Assembly (NCBI GenBank): GCA_963678705.1
Contig: OY783217.1
Location: forward strand, 3,286,001 to 3,350,000
Direction: 5' to 3'
Length of the DNA: 64,000 nucleotides
From: Panorpa germanica
Lineage: Eukaryota; Arthropoda; Insecta; Mecoptera; Panorpidae
Positions 33,481-47,370 of this stretch are shown piece by piece. How positions within the stretch are numbered: position 1 is the first letter of the stretch; each line of letters begins with the position of its first letter. The position numbers and the translations under genes are program-made. Below the pieces are notes generated by a model. The model did not search any database. It was given only the letters and a program-made list of their open reading frames with translations, and was not told the origin of the DNA.

Positions 33481-35300
33481 TCTTTGTGTGGGCCCTTCTA
33501 TCAATTATGAATCAACATAACGGAACACACTTTGGGATTGTTTGGTATATAGGATATAGATTGTGGGATATAGGATATACCCAAGCACTCCCAAGTTCTA
33601 AACAGTTGAAACCTTAAATCCCTCACGTGGACAGCTCAGTACCTGCTACATAAAGATCTATCTTCCTAATACTTATCTATTTGTATCAATGAACTAAAAT
33701 AGAAAACCGTTACAGAAGAAAGAAATTCGTTTATATCACAATGAATAATACACTATACAAATGTTTATTAGCTTTAGCATGTTAAAGAGAGAGAAAAAGA
33801 AGAAAATCAGTGAAGCTAATAGGGATTTTGCTAAAAGCGAAACGTGGTTCTATGGAGATAAAAGAAAGTAATACTTTCACAGTAGGAATTATCTAATTAA
33901 CAACACACATACACTAACATTAGGTAATAGAAAGTTTGAAAGTTACAATTGTATAATAAAAAAATATAGTGATTGTTTCCGTTCTTTAAATTGCTTTCAA
34001 ATTTCCTAACTTTAACACAATATGTACACGTACGTGGTTGTTATGTATTGTACGGTATTGGATTGTATTAGATGTCATTTTGACTTCACCAACAATAAGA
34101 ATTGTATCACATATGGAGCGTAGAGCTATACAGCTACACAGGTTAACACAGGTTAAGATAAGGAGGGTCATAAGGGAAATAGAAAAAAAAAGAAAATAGA
34201 AAAAAAAGCTTTACAACAGAATTGAAATGTGGAAAATTCCTGGTGTACTTAGATGCTAGCGTACTAGCATGACTTTAACTTTAAATCTGTGCTGGGAAAG
34301 TTTCTGATAACTTGAACTGAAAATAGAATACAAATCGCAGCTGCTGTATATATTGATTTAAGATGATTTTTGTAAATAAAATAACTTTACATATATTTTA
34401 TAAATGGTGTTGAATTATTACCTTGGTTGATTCACAATATTTGTAAATAAATCTGGAAGGTATTTTTTATCGTTAAAAAAATATTTCGCTGTTCTTGCGG
34501 CCATATTTTAATAGGTAAGCCGCCTAAATCGTATTTCTTTATTAATAATTCTCTACAAAAATTGTATTTTAATTAAAAAACAGATGAACGTAGTCATCAC
34601 GCAGTCTGAATACAACTTTTATTTCATGAAGTGCAAATAAAAAGTTTTGGAGATATTGTATGTTAGAATAAGGCACTCTGGGACATGTAAAGTATCTTTG
34701 TCACCTATTGTTTTAGATTCATTTAAATTTTAAGTTGCTAAATTAACTAAATTTAAATTTTAAGTTAACTAAAAAAAATTTACATGTTATCAACCTAATA
34801 AGCAACATGCGTAATCGTTTTCTGCTTTTATTTTAGTTTTAGAAGTATGCAAACTCTTTTCATATTTGTCGACCAATAATGTTTATTGCAATAATGAAAT
34901 ATAAATAACAATATTAAAAATATTATTTTATATTAAAACTTAAAATGATAGGTGAGAATGATACTTACTACAGTATGTATAGCCACAAATAAAATCCGCA
35001 TTTTAAAAGTTCAAAATACTGACTTACATTTCGATAATAAAACGGATTGTGGAACTGAAATCTTAGCAAATATTTTTCTGGTATCATAAATTATATGAAA
35101 ATAAACATAGAATTCTAAAAATATTTGATGGAAAAAGAAGACCATCATTTCATTAAAATTGTATATATTTGAGGATGAATTTAGTACGAGGAACATATGC
35201 TGCATATTACTTTAATATCATAGCTTGTCTGACACAGTGCTTCTCAAAACTAGTGGTTCATTACTTTTACTTTTATTTGTTGATAAATATATACTTATTT
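33481..35300. other. Unassigned AT-rich DNA
   Basis: A short GGATATAGGATATA-type duplication lies at 33550-33580. Nothing else recognised. Confidence 0.45.
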
Positions 35301-35503
35301 AAGTCTTGTGTGCAATGATCGTAATATAATAAATATGATTTATATAAGTGAAACATTTTACGAATCTCTTTTAAAAGAGTATTTCTGAATAATAATAATT
35401 AGTAATAAAATTCAGGAACAGTACTAGTTTTAAAAATGATTCGTAAAATATTTCACTCATATAAATCAGATCTGTTTGAACACGATCATTGTTCGCAAGA
35501 CTC
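35301..35503. repeat. Imperfect inverted repeat with 66-bp arms
   Basis: The left arm 35301-35366 ends TGATTTATATAAGTGAAACATTTTACGAATC. The right arm 35438-35503 begins with the reverse complement, GATTCGTAAAATATTTCACT, and continues through GATCATTG to CAAGACTC. The arms are equal in length with roughly one mismatch in six, mostly in the middle. The 71-bp spacer includes the palindrome TCTTTTAAAAGA. A MITE or other foldback element is the likely origin. Transcription through it would give a long hairpin. Confidence 0.7.
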
Positions 35504-38500
35504 AGGAATAGGGCCGGTAGTGAGTGAACAGGTAATAAGATCAACATCCAACAACGTACAAACAACATCTCTCTTTCATAAATCATTTCATATGACGCTG
35601 TCTAAATCCTTTTGTGACAAACACAAGTCGATCTAAAATTTTGATTCAATGGCGATTCTTTTCACAAATTATAGCTTATCATTTTTATAAACGACTATTT
35701 TAGTTTCTAGAATTATTTAAAGGTTTCTAACAGTATTAGCAAGTGTAAAAAATATTTTAACTTTAATAATTAAAAGAAAAAGTTATTTATATGGTTTTTG
35801 TAGATTTTCTCTTATTTTAGTTACTAACAAATGCGCATTTATCACTTATTGTAATACTCTGCAAAACAGTTTTCTTTTCTTACGTATGCGTTTAATATTA
35901 AACATTATTTTTATCAAACATTTTCCAAATTTCTGGAAATATTTTGCGATACGAGTAAGAATCACGTAAATGATTTATAAGACTTACTGTTTTCCATAGT
36001 TTACATGAAATTTAGAGTCGAGATCAGTAGCTATTAGCCTACAAAATAAAATCCATGAATTTGATTCATTTCCTAATCCGGTGAATGACAGTTTGAACAT
36101 CACTGAGAACAACCTACATATATATGTACTTCCGTATTGATTCCATAATAATATTAGTCATAAAATTCTTTCTATTATTACATTTTTTTATGATTTCATT
36201 ATTTAATATTTATTTGTCATATAAAACCGATACATCGACAAAGGAGGTTATTATCGTATAAAATGAAATAACAATTTTATGTGACAACTAAATTTGTTTT
36301 AAAACGTATATGGTAAATAGTATTACATAAAAAATAACTATTATGAATGTAAATTACAATACATTATGAACCAAAGATTATTAGTTACAGTATATTAAAA
36401 ATTTAAGTATATAAGCAGTTGTCAACGTTACTCCAATTTCTATTTAGACTGCTAGAGCTCTAAATCTAGTCAAATTTACATAGGGAAGAAAACTAACTTT
36501 AGCAACCACTTGTAAAACAAATTCTGATATAGTTTTTGACTTTAAAGTTTTTAAAAAGTATTAAACAGTAATCGAATAGTATACAAAAAAAAGTTTCAAG
36601 AGTTAAACTAGAATAGTTGAAAGGTCTTTTTAATTCTGTATTTTCTAATACACTTAGAATATAGTATGGAAAACTAACGGTAGAGTCAATATCATTGATA
36701 GTATTTTATTGAAGCGGAAGAAACCTTTCTATTTCTAGTCACAAGAATATAAAGAGGTACGGAATATCAATCACTCCTGCTACTTCCCATATCAGTTTTA
36801 TAAATCCATCGAATCAGATTTACACACACGAGTTCACTGGGACATGTTCATGTCTCTGTCGACTTACATTTATCGACATAGGTGTGAATGAGATGGGTAT
36901 ATTGGATATGTGGTGCGTTATCTTCAATCAAATATGTGACTGCTATCTTAAAACAACTGGAAAAACCATCAAATCAAATACGATTTATTATTAAGTAATA
37001 TGCCTGTGTAAAGAAAGTAATTGTATTCTTAGTTTTAACACTGTTTAATTAAATAATAAAAGAACTATCTAAATTTGCAGATATCGATTGTTGTTGATCT
37101 TTAAAAGGTGTAAAACAGTCCTTTTCTTGCGCTATCTCACTTATTTATTACGCACTTCTTCCAAAAGTTTTATATCATTTGTTTCTTTCAATTTCCTTTG
37201 CCTTGATCTTCAACCTCTTCCTCAGTCTGTACGAAGTCTGTACAAGAAAAGGTGACTTTTTATTAACCAATATTCATTCTGTCCCCTTTAAAGTAGTTCC
37301 TGCGCTTTTCCAACCCTCGAAGCACTTCTCGTATGCGCTTTTTGATATGGCCATGAGTTCTTTCAGCGATGCGGTCTTTTCAGTTTTGAGAACATAAATA
37401 TTATAGGAACAAACTTGATGGTAATATTCCTTATTGCCTTACGAAGTTTTGGCAAGAATTTACGATGCACCACGCCATTGTTTCAACGCGATGCAAAATT
37501 TAAAGAGTCATTATTTTTCTTAACAATCATATACATTATCCTCGCCAAAATTCTTCTCTTTCACTAATTTCTAATTTTGATTCTATTACAGAAAACAATG
37601 AACTATAAAACGAAGTGAATGTATGAAAAATAATAACTTTATTGAATCTGTTTGCGTTACTTTTTCAAACAAAAGTCATCAAACACGTTTATATTACAAA
37701 GCTCCTTTCATTTACCGTATTTTATTACAATAATTTCCCTTATTTTCCAACGAATATTATTTTTAATTATTTAAATTTTCACAAACTTTTCCCCATTTCC
37801 GAGAACCTCGTTAATACCAAGCACCGTTGTCAAGCACTACCTTACACCAAACCTAGACCTTCACCATGTGTTTTACAAGTAGAATATAATGGTGTATTAT
37901 AATACGTTATTGAGTTTTATAAAATTTTATTTTGATATTTAATTACATCAATGGGTTTTCAGGCGTCCCAGTTCCGGGTAACTTTCTTTGTAAAACATAA
38001 TTCTATAATATCCGTGTAATTAACCCCGTCGAGCGTTAAGTTTACGTACTATATTTGAATATGAGTAATACTCCTATAAAAAAAACTCCTGAGGTAAAAA
38101 TCAGTGGTGTATAAAATATCTATATACTATAACCACGGCTATTGGGGGTGTAATCATCAGTGAATAAGTATTAAGAACATTATTTTTGGGCGTTTGCCAA
38201 CGAACAAATACATATAAAAAAAAGAGATTTTTGGTGAAAAATATTTTTATATATCATAATCAGTCTTCGCTAGGTAATTTAAAATTTGATTGTGACATCG
38301 AAAATCTAGGAAGAGCGCAACGAAACATATTCGACTCCCACATTCTGAAGCAGACCACAAAGTAGAATTCTTGACTACCTCCATTTTGAATACTACCATT
38401 ACAAATTTCTGTAATTTTCCAGTGATATTTGCAAAATTTCAGACCCCATTCCACTGAAACAGAGCGTTCTACTCATAATTGATTTGCAGGATCTGTTTTG

Positions 38501-38929
38501 TCAATAGGGTGATATCGGTCCTTCTCTGATTTCAGACTCAAGTCTGGTCAGAACTTTGTTTTGGAATGGTAGATTAGTAGAAGTGGTTGGAAAGTTGTCT
38601 GCATGCAATCATATGAGCAGCGCCGTTTGAAATAATATTACCGTCTATACAATACTTATTACTAAGCAAATTAATTAAAGAAAATAAATATTAAATTTTA
38701 CACATAACAAAATTCAAGCACGTTTCTGTCAGAACCAGCACCTAAACGCCTCATTTGGTTTGTAATTTAAAGTGTTCTTGCGATGGGTGAAACGAATATT
38801 AGTATGTATGTAGCATATGTTAATTTATTCAATGTTTATTAATGTTCCGTTAAGAAAAAACAAAAATATCAAATGTAACATAACAAAAATAACAACAAAA
38901 TAGAAAAGGAAGATAAAATTGTTTCACTC
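35504..38929. other. Unassigned AT-rich DNA
   Basis: No gene or RNA recognised. At 38480-38640 there is a GC-richer patch (CAGACTCAAGTCTGGTCAG) that I cannot assign. Confidence 0.4.
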
Positions 38930-39170
38930 TATAACTGTCATCTTGCTAGTTATTCTCCTCTATACTGTTTTGTGACTTGTCCTAGTTTTCAATGTTTTTG
39001 CGCCTTTATAGATCTTCTTCCTCCACTCTTTCTTAGCAACGGTTCTGCCCCACTTCTTCTACCTTACACCTACTTATTACACAGTTTATACTTTCGTCTT
39101 CTTCCCTTGATATATTTTGTATACCCTCTTTTCCTATTTCCTCCGAATATTATATATTTATTAGTTTAAA
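38930..39170. repeat. Pyrimidine-rich tract
   Basis: CT-rich on the plus strand, with CTTCTTCCTCCACTC and CCCACTTCTTCTACC. Possibly a degraded relative of the GA/CT family, but the shared core is absent. Confidence 0.3.
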
Positions 39171-40859
39171 CCTACCCGCACAACATGAAACAAGAAACAT
39201 GGCCACCTTACATTCACATAGTCGTTAAGTATTTAATCTTTAAAAAGGAGTACTTAAGAAGTTTTATGAATAAGGTATTGCGAAAAGTTTGTAAATAAAA
39301 TTAATATAAATAAATATTAGGTAAAATTGTACATGTATCAGGTAAATTTTATAATGTTAAATACACCTTAAATATAACTCTTAGATTTATAATTAATGTG
39401 GGAATAATTATAAATGGTATTGGACTTATTCTGTAACATATTTAGAAAGGCATTGAGAAATTTTCTCGAGAACAATTTTTTGTAAAAGAGTCCAATGGTA
39501 AAGGGCTTGCTTAAAGGACGCAAAATAAAGGCCTTAGTACTCAAATTTCAATAAAAGTTAATTTGCGTCCCGTTTTTGAGTAACACATCCATAATAACTC
39601 ACTTGGGTTGATATTTCATATCTACAAAGGCATAAATAATTAAGTTACTTGGGTTGGTGCTTTAACTATGCCATTAAAGGTGTTGTAGGATCCCAGAACG
39701 AGAACAAGAACAAGAACATATGTAGGCCAAACCATGTGAATGAATTCGCTAGGCAATGTGTTCCTTCGTCAATGTTATTTTCTAAGGAATGCGATACTTA
39801 AAAGTGGGGTGCGTAAGGAGAAATGAATGGTAGGGGGTGTAAATGGTTGACGCTAAAGGCTGAAGAGGGTGTACCGGTGTCTGGTACGCTGCTGGCACTT
39901 ATATAGATGATTACTATACATATACGAATATAAGATCGTTATGGGGTTCAAGGGTACCCAAATTATATTATAGAAGTCGTATACGCTTCTACACCTAAAT
40001 AAAATATGCCTGATAAAATATTATACGAGTATTAAAAGAAAATATTTGAGTTGTGTTCAAAATATTGCAGTGATAATCTTTGGAATATTTTTGATTTTAA
40101 AATTAAATAAAAATAAATTTAAAAAATGTTTATATTATAATATCATTTACAAGTATTATTATTATTTTTTTGATGGATGATGATTAATATTTTTAATATT
40201 TAAATAATTAAAATTACAAATGATACTGTTGGTAAACTCTTAACAAATACGTTGTTAGTTCACCTAAAAACTATAGTCCATTTAAAGTTATTTATATATG
40301 TAAATATATATATACACACATAATGGTAAAGTTTTGGCATTAGCCTCAAGCTTTTTACTTTCGTTACTTAATATTTTTTTATTTAAGATGCTATTAAGAT
40401 ATATATACATTTGAAATTATAATGGTCAGTAAAGTGTTGCCACCATTATAAAAATAAAAATAAAAGTTAGTAACAAAAAGTTTTTCAAATAAAATATAAC
40501 TATCTTGGCACGAGTTCAAACTAACAGGAAAGATTTATTTTAAAGAACATAATATTTTAAAATTCTCGAAAAACTAAAAATAAGTTTTAAAAGGTTCTTC
40601 ATGTGATATAAATTTTTAAATATTTTATATAGAAAAAATAATAAATAAATAAACAATTGATGAAGAAATAAAAGTGAGTAAATTTGTTAAGTTTAGTTGA
40701 CTAGAAGTAGCGAAGGATTTTCAAAATAGAACTGTTAAATTAGAACTAAAATTAAATATAAAAACAGAAGCTAAGAATGAAGCTTTACGATTTAAAGTTT
40801 TAAAATCAAAATAAATTGTCTTTCACTATGCAGAAAAAAATCATCAAAGTATTAAACTT
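39171..40859. other. Unassigned AT-rich DNA
   Basis: Contains a four-unit (AGAACA/G)n hexamer repeat at 39695-39718. No gene recognised. Confidence 0.45.
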
Positions 40860-41260
40860 TATGACCGAATTTATTGAATACTTTGCTGGACCATTGCTTA
40901 TAAGGGATGGTATCGGAATTTCTAAATTCCTTTACACGTGCCGATAGGTATATTGGGGTTAGCACAAGATTAGGACAGAAGGGTGGTAAGTTGGGGGGCG
41001 TTGGTGAAACGGAGATTGTTCGAGAAGTCAGTTTCATCGTTTCACGGTGTTGGAGAGGTGGAAGAAGAGGGGGGAGATGATATAAGGTATAGTTGTGGTG
41101 GTGAGGTGCGTGTGTGCGGTGATAGGGAGGTGTTTAGAAAGTTTAGGGGTGGCCCGGTAGCTTGTTACGTGACCACTGACCCTAAGGGTGCCCTTAAGGC
41201 CAAGTTGAACCAACTTTCGAAAACTTATGCTATGAGAAGTTATGTATATTGATATAGGGC
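40860..41260. other. GC-rich patch with unrecognised open frames
   Basis: The patch stands out sharply from DNA that is almost all A/T on either side. The plus strand has an 89-codon frame (40983-41252) with GVGEVEEEGGDD and GGPVACYVTTDPKGALKAKL. The minus strand has a 61-codon frame (40852-41037) ending ARVKEFRNSDTIPYKQWSSK then VFNKFGHKV, whose amino-acid mix looks more protein-like. I do not recognise either. It could be a transposon fragment, a processed gene fragment or a lone exon. Confidence 0.3.
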
Positions 41261-42590
41261 CTAAATTTTAAATGGCTTGTATTCAAACATTGCCATTATT
41301 CGTATCTTATAAGTTTTTATTATTTTATTTTTATCTTAAATTGTTACAGACGACGTAATACTCGTAAAAAAGGATTCGAATTTGGAAAGTGACTTTTTGT
41401 CAACAAATCATAACTGATATAGAATCAATAACACAGATCTTTCAGCTACTTTTCATTATTTTTATTGTTTCTTACTTTAAAAGTATTGAACAGCTGCAGA
41501 AGCACAAGAGCGGACTGGAAGTCTAAATAAAATATAAAACATTTTCAATGATATCTCTTAATTCTAATTCACAGTATATATTTCTGAAAGTGTTAAACAA
41601 TCTAGTACTCTTACTATTTAATAATATTGAAATGAATAACCATAAACATTGTTAATGATAATAAACATCATATCGCTAGCATCTAAACTGTTTCATACAT
41701 TATTTTACAAAATGCTTTAAACTAACAAAATATGTTGATGTATATAAATATGTAAATACTTTCTATTGAATTTTTCACATGTGTAATATGTGTCCTCTGT
41801 GTGTAATATTAAATTCTTATCAAATTTGAATATATTGAAAGATACGCTTTATGGTAAGCAGCCAACAAGGACCTTCTACCACACGAAAGACCCTCTTTGT
41901 TCTTTGATATGGATGAAATACATATATAACATGTTTAAAAGGAATATAACTTAAAAAATGTTTTTATTATTATTTTTTAAATATATCTTTTCATTGTGGA
42001 TTTCTTAAAATCAATAAAGTTTTCAGAACTATGTTGAAATGGCAATGGAGAAACTAGCTGAATTTAGTCGATGCACTATAAAACTCAAAATAAGTTTGTT
42101 AGGGTGATGTAATCCCTTCACAAAAATTAATAAAATTATTAGCAATATTATGAATGGCTAGAAATGAAATAATTCAATTTAAAGTAATTAATCAAAGCAA
42201 TTAAGAAATCCTCGTATGACCCATTATAATCCAGCTAACAACATCATATTGCTCCATGAATATTTATTTATAGGTTCATTCAGGGTTGTCGGTCCTTGGT
42301 GTGGTTAAGCCAAGGTGGTTGCTTTTATCCAACCCCTATGACCTATCCTAAATTGATTAACATATTATTGTTATACAATAATGTGAAAATTGGACCTGAG
42401 GGATTCAACTTCTAAATCCGTTGAATATAGAACAAAATTAATTTTTGATTTTAGTAAAATGAATATTCAATTTATAGATACTAGAATTTGTTACGTTTTA
42501 GGTAATAAGACTTATTCTATAATAATTAAATAAATTTAAAAAAATTTAAAGTTAGTTAAATGAATTGGAAACTCAAAATAATAAAATCAT
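41261..42590. other. Unassigned AT-rich DNA
   Basis: A short GC-richer stretch at 42270-42350 (GTCGGTCCTTGGTGTGG) is unassigned. No gene recognised. Confidence 0.45.
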
Positions 42591-42780
42591 GATAGTTCGG
42601 CGGCGACCTATACTTAAAAGAGGTTATAAGAGCGGTATAAATCTATAATACGATAATGAATTTTATCTTATTCGTTTCTATGCACATTATAGGAAAAATA
42701 AGTGAGTCAGTGCTTTTTAGTTATATCGGCACTTTATACCCCACAACTTGTTTTAAGTATGAGTCGCCGCCGATCTCTCG
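42591..42780. mobile_element. 190-bp inverted-repeat MITE, copy 2
   Basis: Starts GATAGTTCGGCGGCGACCTA. The reverse complement of its end starts CGAGAGATCGGCGGCGACTC. It keeps all interior landmarks of 15341-15529 in the same orientation, including AGAGCGGTATAAA and TTTATACCCCACAACTTG. The open frame 42656-42919 that runs through it is incidental. Confidence 0.85.
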
Positions 42781-45700
42781 TAATTTGAACTATACTCTTT
42801 ATGCAGCGTCAAACAAATTAATCGAAAATACTATGTTATCTACACATCTATCTTCTAACTATATTCAAATAAAAATTAAATGCTGTTCGTTGATAAGCGG
42901 ATCACTTGAAAACGGTTAGACCGATTTGGGTAATTTGTTGTTTAAAATATTCGTAATAGATTGAATAAGGTTTTTATGAAAAGAAAAATTGGAAAATTTG
43001 CCCGGAAAGTTGTAAAATTCTGGAAAAACTAATTTCTATAGGTGCTTATTTCTATATGATTTCTGCTACTATATTTGCAACTGTCACTGTTTGACAGTTA
43101 ATTGTCAAATTGTGAATCAAATTAATAGTGACAAAAAATTAATTCAGTTGTTTATTTTGAGTTGAATTGTGAAAAAATTTATTGAAATTTATCAGTTTGT
43201 CTTCAATAAATAATATAAATAATTTCATATAAAAGTAAAAAGCTTAGTTTATAGTTCAAAGACATTTATATACTGAAATGTAGAAATGAGGACAAATAAA
43301 GATAAGTATATGAGCAATAAACTGTCAAGAAAGACTAGAAAGATAGAGGGAGAGTGAGAGAGACTGAAATAACTTCACAACAAAGTGCATTATAAAAGTT
43401 AAAAAGCATAAAATGTCAAGACAGTCATTTTCCAGTTAATGTAATAAAATTACATCCAAACTGAATGATATTACGACTCGTAAATTAAATATATGTACTT
43501 ATAACATATAATACATATACATACATAGTTGCAGTATAGAGTTATCATTTCCCGTATGACATAGATATAATCGAGTCTATTAGTCGATATAATGTTACAT
43601 CGATTAAATGTTCATCGATATTTAATGACAACTTGATGTTTTTTTTAATAGTTTTTTTTCTTGATACTATATTTTTAGTGCATACATTATTTTTAACGCT
43701 GGAGAAAGTTATAAAGGATCGCTTGACGTTGAGAGCTGCTAGTTGTATATAGAATTTAGTAGTTTAGTACTGATATGTGGACACGTACCTTTCCACGGAA
43801 TATTTTGCACTAGGACAACGCTCCAGGTCAACATCAGTGTGTGTGATAAAGCGCTCTATTTTACAAAGTTTGCTTTCTACGACTTATACTTATTTCGAAG
43901 AGAAAGTAGGTGTTGAAAATGAGATGTGAAATTATTATGCACGTTCGCAGTTTTCACAGAACTACTTTTTATTCAATTTATTAAATAGAAAAAGTTACAA
44001 GCATTTACAATGAAATATACTACAAGTATACATTCATTTTAATTACAGTAGTTTCAGATGAAAAAGTTATTATTATATCACTGTTAAAACAACAAAACTT
44101 TGTGAGACTAATATATACATACAAATGTAAATAATAGAAATGGTTTGTTTATATTTTCATTTTATATAGTCTGTGTTTATCTTTGGATACTAAAGCTGAT
44201 TACACAAAAAGTAAATGAAATAAACCCGTGACTCAGCAGAAAAGTGATCTGTGTTAATATGAAATCTCTCGTCACACAGCGTTTTATATTTGATCACATC
44301 ACATCTATTTTAAAAATGATTGTAACGTTTTCTATAACAAACTAATAAAGGATTTTCTTGACATTGTGTTGTCCCCAGAAGAAACATCTACATACAATAT
44401 CAACAAGACGAAGAGAAGAACAAAGAGGGTACGTATAATAGAAAGGAATGATAACACCAGAGCCGTCTGATTATTTTTTAAGTTTTCTAATATTACAAAA
44501 AACATAGTGCTTGTTTATATCATTAAATATTAGAAGTCAGAAGTGGGTAAAGTGTAAAGTGTGTCAATTTGCACACAGTAGAGAAATTTAAAGACAGATT
44601 TCTTAAGAATAGGCTAGAATTACATTACTTTTGAATTGCTTTTTCAGAGTTATTTAATCAGTTCTAAATTATCAATGCAACACAGGTTTGCAGTGTACTC
44701 TGCGTGATTCAGGGTGGTAAGGTCGTTTACTACAACGACGTACTCGTGAAGACTGCGCTTTGAACGCTGCGTGCTGTTGACTTATTTGCTTTTTATATAT
44801 TTTCTCAGCAACCAAATGGTAAGAAAAAATCTTTTTTCAATCGCTGTGCTATCTTGACAGACACAATCGCGAATGCGACAACTAATTAGCGACAAAGAAG
44901 CGAAACATTTTCAATATTGTAATATTGAACATGCCCAAATTCATAATGCTATAACAAACTGCTAATAACTATAAATAGTTGAAGCACTAAACAAAAAGTA
45001 AAAGTTTAAAGTATCCAATTTATTTCATAGAGAGCTAAGTACAAAATTAAGCCGGCTCTGGCAATTATATGTTTTTTTTTTATAGCAAAAAATTCTCTAG
45101 CTGCTAAATTAGATATCGCCTGTGGAAAATTGTTTGAATCTTAGTATCATTTTCGTCCACACAGAAAAATGCGTTATGATATATTGTATTCCAGGGGATA
45201 GTTCAGCGTTCACTTGTATAAGGGCTATTAGGGCTATTCTGCAATGCGATCACGCACGATATATAAATAAATACACAATGGGTAGCTATTCTACAGTACT
45301 AGGCATTTCCACCCTTGTTTTCTCTTTTTTTTTATATCGATACTCTATGGGTATCAGTTTGAGATTTTTTTTTCAACTTTTTTTTTTTCTTTAAATGGAT
45401 TTTGATATTCGTTTTGATATAAAATGAAATAGTTATATAGAGAAATATACGGGTGAGGATCTGTATGCTGGGGTCATGAGTGGATAAAGACAACATGTTT
45501 CCAAATATTTAAAATTCATTTCAAAGTGTATGTAAGTCTTATATTTTATTTATTCGTGATTTGGATGGAAATGTAAGGCTTGTTGAATTGAAAAATATTA
45601 TAGCTATTTTAAAAATGGTCAATTTATTCAAATGATAGCTTGGTGTCTGCTTTTTAGAACAAATTATAGATATTGCAATAAAAGTAACATTGTAACAAAG

Positions 45701-47135
45701 ATAAGTTTCGTGTTCAAACAAGATGCCACCACTTAGTATCGGTGTTGTCTAACTGACAGTGTATAAGAAACCCAATGTATAAGTTTTTAACAGTTTTAAG
45801 TGATATGTAGTATTTAAGAAAGATTTCTAATTCTAGAGTTATACTAAATATGAAAGCCTTTTCTCTTCTTTTTTCAACACCCACCCGAAATAAATTGTCT
45901 CTGTTCCGTACAATTGCTTCCCATACTGTCAAAAACTACTTTTTCTTAGTTCCTACTTTAGACCTAGTAAAGGTAAAAATATATATTTACGAGTATAAAA
46001 CGAAAGAGATAAATTTCCCGAATTTCGAAAAACAATTAGCATATCAAGGGAATACCCTTTATAGGCACTCAAAATTGACAAAATATAGACCTAAATTTAT
46101 AAGTAGTTGAAGAATTTCTTGTTGACTATACAAAAAAATAAATTTTATCGTATCTTAGAAGTAAATGCCGTAGTTACTTATAATATAATAAATAACATTG
46201 CGCATGCGACTCCGATAAGAAAATAAGTCGTTATATAGTCGTATATAGAGAAGATTGTAAGTCGTGATTCGTTGCGGTTTGGCGATCTCTACTTTAACAA
46301 GGATTCTGTAAACCGTACACAATACCGTATACCGAGTACCGTATATAGTAGAGTGTAAACCTTAGAGGGTGCTGAGGTTTTGTTATAAGGGTTGTGAGGC
46401 ATGATATGGCAGAGTTAACGTGAATCTCCTGGATCTAGTGGTTCCGTGGTCCTTCGAAACTCCTGAATCCGGTGAATCGTTACCGTTAACGAAAGCTCTA
46501 TTCAGCTCACGGCCCGCTAAATAATTGAATTGTTTAAACAAGTAGATAATTGGGTTTATCTATGAGAAGTGGCCAAGGAGACCTTTAATATAAAACTTTT
46601 GAGCTTTTACAAAGTTTAATGTATTGAAGATCATTATAACAAGAGAAGCACATCAACTTTTATGAAGATTCAGACTCAAAATGTCAACTTGTATTTTTTA
46701 TGCAAATTGCATCGATCCATCAGATTATGTAGTTAATCTATGATGCTACCAAACTACGACTATAGTCGGAATGTCAAAGCAATTTGTTTTTGTACTTTCT
46801 TAATGAAGACGTAATGAAGATTATACATTGTCGGGATTTGTGAGCGATCCTTGTAGACATGTTATTTCACGTGTGAATACGAATCAATGACAAATCTTAA
46901 CAAGAGAAATACTTGTATAGTGTAAACACATAAAATATTGAATGGTCATCTATAAATTAAGTAACAGAAATTTTATGGTTTTTTTAACCCCCACTTCCTC
47001 TCACACATTAGCCCCCAGTTATGATATAACACATTTCAAAATAAACAGTTCTTGTTAGTCTTGTTTTCTTTTCTTAAAACCTTATCGACTTTATCAATGA
47101 AACTAATTTAATCTCTCGTGCTTATCATCTATAAA
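42781..47135. other. Unassigned AT-rich DNA
   Basis: No gene, RNA or large repeat recognised. Small items: near-palindrome TTTGACAGTTAATTGTCAAA at 43089-43108, several ATCGAT-type sites at 43570-43620, a GAGAGTGAGAGAG run near 43350, and a GC-richer stretch at 46200-46520 with repeated ACCGTATA words. Confidence 0.4.
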
Positions 47136-47271
47136 GCCATGATCATACTGCGATTTAAACCTCAGCGGTTTTTTCTGCGTGGCTTTATAACACATGGAAT
47201 CATATGAACATGCACACACCGAAAGCCACGCAGAAAAACCGCTGAGGTTTAAATCGCAGTATGATCATGGC
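47136..47271. mobile_element. Near-perfect 50-bp inverted repeat (MITE or foldback hairpin)
   Basis: The left arm 47136-47186 starts GCCATGATCATACTGCGATT, continues TAAACCTCAGCGGTTTTTT and ends CTGCGTGGCTTT. The right arm 47222-47271 is its exact reverse complement except for one T fewer in the T run. The 35-bp spacer contains CATATGAACATGCACACACC. Arms this similar imply a recent insertion or strong homogenisation. The CATGATCATACTGCGA end is of the sort seen in hAT-like MITEs, but I could not define a clean 8-bp duplication, so the class is open. A transcript would form a roughly 50-bp duplex, long enough for Dicer processing. Confidence 0.85.
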
Positions 47272-47370
47272 CTAAATTATTTATTACAAATGTTTTTAAT
47301 TGTATATATTGTTTTAAGTGTTAATAACTATCGAAAGTAGCACTCAATACACTCAATTAATATTTAAAAT

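Noticed and set aside
33033..33617. 194-codon plus-strand open frame
   Set aside because: It runs through a polypyrimidine tract, so stop codons are rare by composition. The product is mostly S, F, L and P with no domain.
42656..42919. 87-codon plus-strand open frame
   Set aside because: Runs out of the 190-bp MITE into flanking DNA. The corresponding region in the other MITE copy does not preserve it.
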